Positions 1 to 6,346 of a stretch of 10,157 nucleotides of DNA are shown here, piece by piece. Positions within the stretch are counted from its first letter, which is position 1. Each line of letters starts with the position of its first letter. Where the stretch lies: contig CAYUGY010000022.1 in the NCBI GenBank assembly GCA_964444515.1, positions 1-10,157 of the forward strand. Direction: 5' to 3'. The position numbers and the translations under genes are program-made. The notes beneath the pieces are model-generated. The model was given only the letters and a program-made list of their open reading frames with translations, had not been told where the DNA came from and did not search any database. The DNA comes from JAIXRY01 sp964444515 (GTDB lineage: Bacteria; Patescibacteriota; Minisyncoccia; Phycocordibacterales; UBA9973).

Positions 1-1
1 A

Positions 2-667
2 AGCTATGGAGTCAAACTCCTAGATTCATTGATCACAAAACTGTATCCCAGATACCGAAATCTACTGAATGCTGACAATGGTAACACACAGTCAGCAGCA
101 TTCTTCAATCGTTTAAGAGATGATTTTCTTGCACATATTCGAATTTTTGCATTGTCACTAGATGATAGCTTATCGAATGTAGTAAAAGAATATCTCTCAT
201 TTACGATAATCGGAGTACTGGTTACTCCAACATGGACATACATATTTCACGCAGGTGACGGTACATTTATTGTTAATGGAAAGCTGACACAAATTGGCCC
301 ATTTAAAAATAACGAACCACCCTATCTAACACTTTCACTTACAGGTATAGAACATTTTTTCAAAGTTGAAAGCTTCAAAACTGACAATATGGATTCTTGT
401 TTGATTACGACTGATGGATTTGATTATTTGATAGCTTCTATCGGAGAGAAAAACCCTCAAGGAAATTGGACCATAGGTCCTGTGACTGAATGGATAGAAG
501 ATGAAAGATTATGGAAACGTGAAGATGCAATTCGTGGACGACTGGCTCTCTACAACAAAGAACATACTCATCTCGAAGATGGTGTACCTTTTATCAAAAG
601 AGGACATTTGAAAGATGATATCACTATCGTAGTTTTGAAAAGAAATACTAATCCTTCAATGTCATGA
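2..667 (+). CDS. PP2C-family serine/threonine protein phosphatase, 5'-truncated by window edge
   Basis: Metal-dependent (PPM/PP2C) phosphatase, predicted to remove phosphates from Ser/Thr in the cytoplasm and to oppose the kinase encoded next. The frame is open back to base 2, so a TTG at 29 is not the real start; the N-terminal part with the first metal-binding aspartates is off the window. About 221 codons are visible against some 250-280 for a full domain. Visible PP2C landmarks are AGDG (bases 251-262), the metal-site segment TTDG (407-418), and the closing KDDITIVVLK strand starting at 611, whose Asp pair is the C-terminal metal ligand. The long stretch between TTDG and KDD, with LWKREDAIRGRL, resembles the flap of YegK-like PP2C proteins. 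The stop codon overlaps the kinase start (ATGA, 664-667), indicating translational coupling. The family call is solid; the pairing with the kinase is inferred from context and from E. coli YegK/YegI. Confidence 0.85.
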   Translation, partial: SYGVKLLDSLITKLYPRYRNLLNADNGNTQSAAFFNRLRDDFLAHIRIFALSLDDSLSNVVKEYLSFTIIGVLVTPTWTYIFHAGDGTFIVNGKLTQIGPFKNNEPPYLTLSLTGIEHFFKVESFKTDNMDSCLITTDGFDYLIASIGEKNPQGNWTIGPVTEWIEDERLWKREDAIRGRLALYNKEHTHLEDGVPFIKRGHLKDDITIVVLKRNTNPSMS

Positions 668-2571
668 AAATTACAATTGGAACACAACAGTTTGAGACAA
701 ACCGTCTCCCTGTTATCGGCAGTGGTGGTGAAGCGGATATTCTTCGTTTAAACAACACTACTGTATTGAAACTATTCAAACCACCTACTCATAGTGATTA
801 CGTCGGGAATGCACACGCAATAAAAGCTGCGCAAGAGAGAATTCTTCTGCATCAGAAAAAACTAATTGCGTTTCCTAAGCAGCTTCCATTTGAAGTACTT
901 GCTCCAAATGAATTGTCTTATGACATAAAAGGATTCATTCGTGGTTACACGATGCCGCTCGTTGCGAATGCTAAAACTATTTGGACTTATTCACAACCAG
1001 CAAGTTATCGTCGTGGTATTGATGAAAAAAATCTCATTGTTTTATTTAAAAAGATGTATGAGGTCATCAAACGATTACATGAAAAAGACATTATACTCGG
1101 AGATTTCAATGATTTGAATGTATTAGTACAAACATTATGGCAACCTACATTTATTGATGCAGATAGTTATCAGTTTGGAAAGTTTATTTCAAAAACATTC
1201 GATGAACGGTTTGTTGATCCTCTGTTGTGTATATTAGCAACACCGACAAGTCATCCCGCTCTTTGTCCTGACGGAAAAAGTCATATTGTGTTATCGAAAC
1301 CACACACAAAAGAAAGTGATTGGTATGCTTTTGCAACCATGATATTTCAATCAATTACATGGACTCATCCGTACGGTGGTGTGTATCGTCCAAAAAGTGG
1401 AATAATTGTTCCACATAATGTCAGGCCGATACAAAAAATATCTGTTTTTCATAGCGATGTATTTTATCCTAAGAAAGCGCTGCCCTTATCTGTACTATCT
1501 GACGATGTTCTCGCATATTTTGATCAGATTTTTACAAACGGAAAACGTGGAATTTTAGATTTAAACATGCTAGATAATCTGCGATTTACTACGTGTGCTA
1601 ATTGTGGAACCATTCATGCTAGAGCTACTTGTCCTGGATGTAAGATTTCTTCAAAACTACCAGTTACTTCAATCGTTAAGCAAAAAATGAATGCTACACG
1701 TGTATTTACTACAAAAGGAAATATTATCAATTTTCAAATGATTGATGGTCAGCCTGTGTATTTGATTCACGATAATAACGTGTACCGAAGCAATGACGGA
1801 ACAATTATCTTGAACGAAACATATGATCCGTGGAAACGATTCTTTATTGGAAAAAGTTTCTATGCATATGTGTCTGGTTCTAAGCTTTCTATTGTTCGAA
1901 ATGGTGTGCCGGTGACAACAAACTATGTCATTGACGAAGGAAATAGTCCAACAGTTGCAGTATCAAATAAAAAAATATTTTTTATTGCAAATGATGGACT
2001 CTATACTGAAACAAATATTTTGGGACAGTATAGTCAAAAGTTGATTGCTAATATTATCTCAGGTGATACTGCTATATGGGCAGGAGAACAATGGGTGTTT
2101 GGTAGATACAGAGCAGGTTCAATTGTTCGACACTTTTTTGTACCAACAAATGGTGGTGTAATCAATGATAACCTGATTCTTTCGTACAGTAATCACAAGG
2201 TGATTGATACGCAGGCGTATGTAACATCGACTACTGTTTTCTATTTTGCCCTTGTGCAAGATGGGGTACAGCGAAAAGTTTATGCCTACGCACTAAGTCC
2301 AGAAGGTAAAGTTATTGCCGAAAGCATTACAGATGCAGATGATGCGACTTGGTCAGGAAGTATAAGAGGTAAATATGCCAGTGGTAATTTGCTCTTTTCT
2401 CCAACAGACGAAGGTATTGTTCGTATCGGAATAGATGGAAACAATTTTTCCGCACCAACATTCTTCTTTGATACAAAAGAGATTGTAGGTGGTGAAGACA
2501 TGCTTTATGCAGGTTCAGGAGGAATGTTTTTAATCAAACCAAAGGAGTTGTGGCACCTTAAGCTCACCTAA
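664..2571 (+). CDS. Protein kinase with zinc ribbon and predicted beta-propeller C-terminus (YegI/TerY-triad type)
   Basis: Predicted cytoplasmic Ser/Thr kinase of 635 residues. The kinase domain spans about residues 12-300: glycine loop IGSGGEAD (18-25), ATP-anchoring Lys in VLKLFK (K36), catalytic loop LGDFNDLNVLV with D147 and N152 (the usual HRD is LGD here), and metal-binding D165 in IDADSYQ replacing DFG. The DxDS(Y/F)Q form is typical of the divergent kinases that travel with PP2C and vWA proteins. A zinc ribbon follows (C311, C314, C323, C326). Residues 340-635 form about six or seven short beta-rich repeats with Asp/Gly turns, most simply read as a beta-propeller for protein binding; this is inference. 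No transmembrane segment or signal peptide is visible, so it is soluble. The start is the ATG at 664 overlapping the phosphatase stop. Key catalytic residues are present, so an active kinase is likely. The substrate is unknown; the vWA protein or hydrolase downstream are candidates. Confidence 0.85.
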   Translation: MKITIGTQQFETNRLPVIGSGGEADILRLNNTTVLKLFKPPTHSDYVGNAHAIKAAQERILLHQKKLIAFPKQLPFEVLAPNELSYDIKGFIRGYTMPLVANAKTIWTYSQPASYRRGIDEKNLIVLFKKMYEVIKRLHEKDIILGDFNDLNVLVQTLWQPTFIDADSYQFGKFISKTFDERFVDPLLCILATPTSHPALCPDGKSHIVLSKPHTKESDWYAFATMIFQSITWTHPYGGVYRPKSGIIVPHNVRPIQKISVFHSDVFYPKKALPLSVLSDDVLAYFDQIFTNGKRGILDLNMLDNLRFTTCANCGTIHARATCPGCKISSKLPVTSIVKQKMNATRVFTTKGNIINFQMIDGQPVYLIHDNNVYRSNDGTIILNETYDPWKRFFIGKSFYAYVSGSKLSIVRNGVPVTTNYVIDEGNSPTVAVSNKKIFFIANDGLYTETNILGQYSQKLIANIISGDTAIWAGEQWVFGRYRAGSIVRHFFVPTNGGVINDNLILSYSNHKVIDTQAYVTSTTVFYFALVQDGVQRKVYAYALSPEGKVIAESITDADDATWSGSIRGKYASGNLLFSPTDEGIVRIGIDGNNFSAPTFFFDTKEIVGGEDMLYAGSGGMFLIKPKELWHLKLT

Positions 2572-2572
2572 A

Positions 2573-2622
2573 CATAATTCAACAACAATTCAAACAACAA
2601 ATAAAATTAAATAGTTACCGTA
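2573..2622 (+). promoter_or_regulatory. A-rich leader of the cysteine hydrolase gene, with possible -10 element
   Basis: This gap between the kinase stop and the hydrolase ATG begins with CATAAT (2573-2578, five of six matches to a -10 box). TTGTGG at 2548-2553 is a poor -35 with a 19-bp spacer. An A-rich leader follows that contains AACAATTCAAA (2584-2594) and AATAAA, and ends in AGTTA (2613-2617). The same element order precedes the vWA gene at 3778-3818. There is no Shine-Dalgarno sequence. Whether it is a promoter, a translation enhancer or a processing site cannot be decided from sequence alone. Confidence 0.4.
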
Positions 2623-3723
2623 ATGAAAAATTCAAAAACAGTATTCTCTGGATATAATCCGGACAACGCAAAAAATTTCCTGTATACGCCAAATAGTGCG
2701 GATATACAGAAGGAAGCAATCATGCTTCGTCACACACAATCAATCAGGCCGTCGGTTGGTGACAAACATAAAATCGGGCTTCTGCTTATAGATGCTCAAA
2801 GAGATTTTTGTCATCCAGAAGGTAGTTTGTATGTGGCAGGTCGTTCAGGTGTAGGTGCAATCGAAGATTCAAAAAGAATTTCTGAATTCATCTATAATAA
2901 CCTCGAACAAATTACGAATATTATTGCAACGTTGGATACACACTATCCTTGGCAGATTTTCTTCTCAAATTTTTGGGTAAAGAAAAATACCGGGGAAGCA
3001 ATCAATCCGCATACGTTAATCGATGTAGAAGAAAAAAGTGGCAGAAATTATTTGGTCAACAAAGATTTGGGAGGTAATATACTTTGCGAAGTTGAGCCTC
3101 ACCCAGCAGTTTCAGGTATATTGAATGTTCCTCCCTCATGGTTGATCAATCAATGTATCCATTATTGCAGCCAATTAGCCAATCCTGCACAAGGTCGTTC
3201 AAAGTACACATTGTACTTGTGGCCACTACATTGCTTAATGTCATCAGTCGGACATACACTTGTTGGTGTGATTCATGAAGCCATGCTATTTCATGCATTT
3301 ATCCGTTCTTCACAATCACAATTTGAAATCAAGGGCGGACATCCGTTGACTGAAAATTATTCAATTGTGCAACCTGAAGTGTTAACCAGATTTGATGGCA
3401 AAATGCTTGCCGAACGTAATGTAAAATTTTTGAAGCATCTGCTTGAACATGACATTGTTGTTATTGGCGGACAAGCTTCAAGTCATTGCGTCGCTTCATC
3501 TATCGATGATATCTTGCTTGAAATTTTGGCAAATGATAAAACATTAGCTGAAAAAGTATATATCCTTCGTGATTGTACTTCAGCGGTAGTGGTGCCTGGT
3601 GCTGATTTTACCGATCAAGCAGAGGCTGCACTCGCTCGTTTCGAAGCTCATGGTATGCATATTGTAAACTCAACCGACCCGATCGGTTCATGGCCTGGTA
3701 TTGCAGGCTCGCTATTTTCGTAA
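2623..3723 (+). CDS. Long nicotinamidase/isochorismatase-family cysteine hydrolase
   Basis: Cytoplasmic cysteine hydrolase of 366 residues. Nicotinamidases convert nicotinamide to nicotinate and ammonia using an Asp-Lys-Cys triad and a bound metal. All these positions are visible: D57 in LLLIDAQRDFC, metal ligands D105 and H107 in ATLDTHYP and H203 in WPLHC, K237 in FEIKGGHP, and nucleophile C289 in GQASSHCVAS. The WPxHC, IKGG and NYSI segments favour nicotinamidase over isochorismatase. It is far longer than PncA (about 190-210 residues), with a 50-residue N-terminal extension and an insert around residues 118-198. Long uncharacterised cysteine hydrolases with this layout are known to me as a family, so the exact substrate is open: nicotinamide is the best guess and another amide is possible. 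It lies between the kinase and vWA genes, with its own A-rich leader and a terminator after it. Being part of a kinase/phosphatase cassette suggests regulated activity, which is inference. Confidence 0.85.
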   Translation: MKNSKTVFSGYNPDNAKNFLYTPNSADIQKEAIMLRHTQSIRPSVGDKHKIGLLLIDAQRDFCHPEGSLYVAGRSGVGAIEDSKRISEFIYNNLEQITNIIATLDTHYPWQIFFSNFWVKKNTGEAINPHTLIDVEEKSGRNYLVNKDLGGNILCEVEPHPAVSGILNVPPSWLINQCIHYCSQLANPAQGRSKYTLYLWPLHCLMSSVGHTLVGVIHEAMLFHAFIRSSQSQFEIKGGHPLTENYSIVQPEVLTRFDGKMLAERNVKFLKHLLEHDIVVIGGQASSHCVASSIDDILLEILANDKTLAEKVYILRDCTSAVVVPGADFTDQAEAALARFEAHGMHIVNSTDPIGSWPGIAGSLFS

Positions 3724-3727
3724 AACA

Positions 3728-3764
3728 AAATAAGGCGGGTCGGCTCTGTCGGCCCGCTTTATTT
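3728..3764 (+). terminator. Strong hairpin terminator after the cysteine hydrolase gene
   Basis: An almost continuous stem pairs AAATAAGGCGGG (3728-3739) with CCCGCTTTATTT (3753-3764). It extends inward through TCGGC/GTCGG (with G-U pairs) to a 3-nt loop at 3745-3747. The arm rich in A on the left and T on the right, followed by a T-rich stretch to 3774, fits a Rho-independent terminator that could also act on the other strand. It begins 5 nt after the hydrolase stop and lies only 55 bases before the vWA start. Confidence 0.8.
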
Positions 3765-3777
3765 AATTTCTTTTGTA

Positions 3778-3818
3778 GATAAATTCAAAAAACAATTCAA
3801 AAATAAATAAATAAAGTT
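3778..3818 (+). promoter_or_regulatory. A-rich leader of the vWA gene, similar to the hydrolase leader
   Basis: Directly after the terminator, this leader starts with GATAAA (3778-3783, a weak -10 match). It then repeats the order seen upstream of the hydrolase: ATTCAA, AACAATTCAAA (3791-3801, identical over 11 bases), AATAAATAAATAAA, then AGTT just before the ATG. No convincing -35 box or Shine-Dalgarno sequence is present. Since a terminator lies immediately upstream, a promoter here is plausible, but the bases alone do not prove it. Confidence 0.4.
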
Positions 3819-4580
3819 ATGAGTACTTCAAAATCTGCGTTAAATAACGCAAATCTCGGCACAGCCGCCGATGATGCAATTAATAATATCCCAAATTTGG
3901 GAGAAGAATTGCAAAATGCAATGGGGATCCAAATTGATGATGTAGAAGCAAGTGAAGTCGTCCTTGTTGCTATGCTCATGGATGATTCAGGTTCAATTCG
4001 ATTTGAGGGTAACTCTCAAATTGTCTGCGACGGACATAACCTTGTCATCGACGCAGTTACTGCGTCAAAACAAGGTAACGGTATTCTTGCAATGACAAAA
4101 TACCTTAACGGAACATTGTTGTTTCCTTGGACTCCGATTGATCAAGTGGTCAAAATGGATTCAAATAACTTCAATGCAAACGGAGGAACACCTTTATATG
4201 ATCAAACCGCAACTTTCTTGGCACTTGTTGCTGCAAAAGCTGAAGAGTTTGAACAAAATGCAGGTATACCTGTACGAAGTATTAGCTTGATAGTTACCGA
4301 CGGTGCCGATATACACTCGCAGCACCAAAGTGCTAAGAGTGTGGCGTCTATCGTCAAAGGTATGCTCAAAAGTGAAAAACACATCATTGCTGGTCTAGGT
4401 ATTAGTGATGGTCAAACGGACTTCAATTATGTTTTTCAGGAAATGGGGGTTCCAAAAGAATGGATTCTTACTCCTGCTAAAACTGATAAAGAAATTCGTG
4501 CCGCTTTTAATCTTTTTTCAAAGAGTGCTGTTCGACAAAGTCAAAATGGTGCAGGTTCTATGGGGGGATTTAGCAACTAA
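3819..4580 (+). CDS. vWA-domain protein with intact MIDAS site (TerY/YegL-like)
   Basis: Predicted soluble cytoplasmic von Willebrand A protein of 253 residues. The metal-ion-dependent adhesion site is complete: DxSxS at D55-S57-S59 in LMDDSGSIR, the threonine T124 in GGTPLYD, and the aspartate D161 in LIVTDGAD. The first 45 residues are polar and acidic with no signal peptide. The last 20 are Ser/Gln/Gly rich and end in GGFSN, as flexible tails of this group often do. In E. coli the vWA protein YegL is encoded with kinase YegI and phosphatase YegK, and TerY proteins pair with the same enzymes. The role inferred here is a scaffold or target reversibly phosphorylated by the upstream pair. It is preceded by a terminator and its own leader and followed by a terminator, so it may be expressed separately, perhaps at higher level. 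An out-of-frame open frame from 4405 is a shadow. Confidence 0.88.
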   Translation: MSTSKSALNNANLGTAADDAINNIPNLGEELQNAMGIQIDDVEASEVVLVAMLMDDSGSIRFEGNSQIVCDGHNLVIDAVTASKQGNGILAMTKYLNGTLLFPWTPIDQVVKMDSNNFNANGGTPLYDQTATFLALVAAKAEEFEQNAGIPVRSISLIVTDGADIHSQHQSAKSVASIVKGMLKSEKHIIAGLGISDGQTDFNYVFQEMGVPKEWILTPAKTDKEIRAAFNLFSKSAVRQSQNGAGSMGGFSN

Positions 4581-4631
4581 ATTCTTCTGTAAGGTTCTTT
4601 TAAAAAACAAATATATTCTTTTGTTCTTTCC

Positions 4632-4658
4632 AAACGGCGATAAAATCGCCGTTTTCTT
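4632..4658 (+). terminator. Terminator after the vWA gene
   Basis: A perfect 10-bp stem, AAACGGCGAT (4632-4641) and ATCGCCGTTT (4645-4654), closes a 3-nt AAA loop and is followed by a short T-rich tail. It lies 52 bases after the vWA stop and marks the end of the phospho-signalling cassette. The A-rich left arm means it could also stop transcription from the other strand. Confidence 0.85.
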
Positions 4659-4681
4659 ATGTTTTTATGAAAACACAGCAC

Positions 4682-4710
4682 TTGACGAATCTTGTCAAAT
4701 AAGGTATAAA
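4682..4710 (+). promoter_or_regulatory. Sigma-70-type promoter of prs
   Basis: The -35 box TTGACG (4682-4687, five of six) and the -10 box TATAAA (4705-4710, five of six) are separated by the optimal 17 bases. Transcription should start near 4717, giving a 5' leader of about 27 nt. GAAGG in this leader is about 25 nt from the ATG at 4744, too far to serve as its ribosome site. The position between a terminator and prs supports a real promoter. Confidence 0.7.
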
Positions 4711-4743
4711 AAAGAAGGAATGTAACTATAAATCAGAAAAACG

Positions 4744-5757
4744 ATGAAAGAAGTAAAACTATTTGCGACATCAGAGAATCACTCACTGACCAATCGCGTC
4801 CTTACGATTTTAAGTAAAAAGGGAATGGAAGTTCATCAACTTCATGTCCCAACCTTCAAATCAGGTGAACAATGTCCAGAAGCAAAGACTTCTGTCGACG
4901 GTATCCACTGTGTGTTGTTTTGGGCACCTGTAGATACTCCGGACATAGAATGTATGCGACTTTTTTTAAGTCTCGATGCCCTTAAAAGAGCAGGAGCAGA
5001 AAAGATTACAATTTTTGTTCCTTATTATTTTTATGCTCGACAAGATCAGACAAATAATAAAAGACAGGCAGTAAGTGCGGCTTTTATTGCTGAAGTATGT
5101 AATATGTATGAAGCATCAGTTATAACTGTGCACATACACAATAAAGCAATTCAAGGATATTTCAAAAAACGTTTTCACAGTATTGGAACGAAGAAAATAT
5201 TTTTGAAAGCTGCTGAAAAATATTTCAGTCATGTTTGGCCAGTGTATGATCGTGAAAAACTCACACTTGTGGCGGTTGATAATGGTGCCAGTAAAGAACT
5301 TCGTTCATTTGCAAAAGAAATGAATATTCCATTAATAGTGGGAGATAAGTACAGAGCAAATGCAAATGAAGTAGAGGAAATTATTTTCAGTGCACCTGTG
5401 TATCAGGACAGATTTTATTTAGGTATTGACGACCTTACTGATACAGGGGGGACACTTGCAAAAGCATCAGAAGCCCTTGTTGAGCTTGGTGCTGACGCTA
5501 ATAAAATAGTTATGGCAGTGACCAGTCCAGTTTTCTCTGGAGATGCACATGTTGTGCTACAAAATGCTCCTTGTGCAAAATTTTTAACAACGGATACGTT
5601 GAACATTCCTGAAGGAAAAAAATTCGAAAAGCTCGAAATTGTTTCTATTAGTAAAATGATTTCAACCATCATTCTTAAATATCTCAACGGAGAATCTATT
5701 CGCGACGAAGATATGAAAGATGGTGTTGTTGAACTTGTTGAAGAAGAAGTGAAATAA
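4744..5757 (+). CDS. prs: Ribose-phosphate pyrophosphokinase (PRPP synthetase)
   Basis: Cytoplasmic enzyme that transfers pyrophosphate from ATP to ribose 5-phosphate, giving PRPP for nucleotide and NAD synthesis. Its 337 residues are slightly longer than the usual 310-320. Family landmarks in order: the nucleotide-loop motif YYFYARQDQ (residues 94-102, RQDQ 99-102), HIHNKAIQGYF with H130 and H132 (129-139), the catalytic flexible-loop KxR as K202-Y-R204, and the PRPP-binding loop DDLTDTGGT (229-237). The segment after RQDQ is more divergent than in enterobacterial or Bacillus enzymes. The acidic tail from about residue 316 is extra. Its own promoter and terminator make it monocistronic. It probably serves general metabolism; a functional link to the nicotinamidase-like gene upstream is possible but only suggested by proximity. 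Confidence 0.88.
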   Translation: MKEVKLFATSENHSLTNRVLTILSKKGMEVHQLHVPTFKSGEQCPEAKTSVDGIHCVLFWAPVDTPDIECMRLFLSLDALKRAGAEKITIFVPYYFYARQDQTNNKRQAVSAAFIAEVCNMYEASVITVHIHNKAIQGYFKKRFHSIGTKKIFLKAAEKYFSHVWPVYDREKLTLVAVDNGASKELRSFAKEMNIPLIVGDKYRANANEVEEIIFSAPVYQDRFYLGIDDLTDTGGTLAKASEALVELGADANKIVMAVTSPVFSGDAHVVLQNAPCAKFLTTDTLNIPEGKKFEKLEIVSISKMISTIILKYLNGESIRDEDMKDGVVELVEEEVK

Positions 5758-5760
5758 CTC

Positions 5761-5788
5761 AAAGCCCCAAAAGGGCTTTTTATTTTTT
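5761..5788 (+). terminator. Terminator after prs
   Basis: The stem AAAGCCC (5761-5767) and GGGCTTT (5773-5779) has a 5-nt loop, and the run of T continues as TTTTTATTTTTT to 5788. It starts 4 nt after the prs stop. Its tail lies against the -35 region of the next promoter. Confidence 0.88.
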
Positions 5789-5814
5789 CAAAAATTGATA
5801 TTTTTTGGTATACT
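5785..5814 (+). promoter_or_regulatory. Extended -10 promoter of the FKBP-exporter operon
   Basis: TGGTATACT (5806-5814) is a full extended -10 element: TG, one base, then TATACT with five of six matches. The upstream TTTTCA (5785-5790) is a modest -35 with an 18-bp spacer. A start about 7 nt downstream falls near 5821, only 2 bases before the FKBP ATG at 5823, so the mRNA is probably leaderless or nearly so. Confidence 0.65.
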
Positions 5815-5822
5815 ACGCTCAT

Positions 5823-6341
5823 ATGAAAAGTAAACAATCTATTATTTTTATAATCGCAATTATTATTTGTATTGTGGTGGTTATATTGCTTCGAAAAGGT
5901 GTACCTGAAAAAGAAGTACTGCAACCAAAAGAAAACATAAGTACTGTCGCGACTTCAACAGAAACTATTACCAAACCAAAACCATTAATCAAAAAAACAA
6001 CTATGGAACAAGCAGGAGGACTCAAAATTGAAACAACAAAAGAGGGAACAGGAACAATTACAGTAAAAAGTGGAGACACTATCAGTGTTCACTACACCGG
6101 AACACTTGTCGATGGACATAAATTTGATTCAAGTCGTGATCGTGGAACACCGTTTGAATTTACTATCGGACAAGGAATGGTAATCAAAGGATGGGATCAA
6201 GGATTGCTCGGTATGAAAGTCGGAGAGGCTCGCAAACTTACTATTCCAGCTGATATGGCCTATGGTGCAAATGGTATCGGAGGGGTTATTCCACCAAACG
6301 CAACACTACTGTTTGACGTTGAGCTTCTAAAAATAAATTAA
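5823..6341 (+). CDS. Membrane-anchored FKBP-type peptidyl-prolyl cis-trans isomerase
   Basis: Catalyses proline isomerisation during folding, here on the outer face of the membrane. From the ATG at 5823 it has 172 residues; a TTG at 5805 lies in the promoter and is rejected. Residues 6-23 are a hydrophobic anchor, followed by a Lys/Pro/Thr-rich linker (24-62) and one FKBP domain (about 65-172). Aligned by eye to human FKBP12 without gaps in the core, the active-site residues are kept: Y91, F101, D102, R107, F111, V120, I121, W124, Y147, I156 and F164. No lipobox cysteine is visible, so it is anchored by a helix rather than lipid. It is the first gene of the exporter operon, 5 nt before the adaptor gene, which suggests a role in folding exported or envelope proteins. 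Confidence 0.92.
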   Translation: MKSKQSIIFIIAIIICIVVVILLRKGVPEKEVLQPKENISTVATSTETITKPKPLIKKTTMEQAGGLKIETTKEGTGTITVKSGDTISVHYTGTLVDGHKFDSSRDRGTPFEFTIGQGMVIKGWDQGLLGMKVGEARKLTIPADMAYGANGIGGVIPPNATLLFDVELLKIN

Positions 6342-6346
6342 TATAT

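Noticed and set aside
29..31. TTG as the start of the phosphatase gene
   Set aside because: The frame stays open to the window edge, and a PP2C domain needs about 30-60 more N-terminal residues, including its first metal ligands.
3801..3815. AAAT tetranucleotide repeat as a phase-variation tract before the vWA gene
   Set aside because: There are only about three to four copies in an A-rich leader, too few to argue for slippage control.
4405..4725. 106-residue + strand open frame overlapping the end of the vWA gene and running into the intergenic region
   Set aside because: It is out of frame with a well-supported vWA domain, and its tail reads through the terminator at 4632 and the prs promoter. 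The translation looks like low-complexity noise.
4720..4725. ATG-TAA minimal upstream open frame with GAAGG nearby in the prs leader
   Set aside because: The spacing between GAAGG and this ATG is too short for initiation, and the predicted transcription start falls on or just before it; most likely coincidence.
5795..5800. TTGATA as the -35 box of the FKBP promoter
   Set aside because: It is only 8 bases from the TATACT box, far from the needed spacing of about 17.
5805..5822. TTG start adding six residues to the FKBP protein
   Set aside because: The TTG lies inside the TGGTATACT promoter element and upstream of the likely transcription start; the ATG at 5823 precedes a clean basic-plus-hydrophobic anchor.
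5415..5924. 169-residue - strand open frame opposite the end of prs
   Set aside because: It is antisense to prs motifs and to the terminator and promoter at 5761-5814; its Ser/Thr/Phe-rich composition is typical of a shadow frame.
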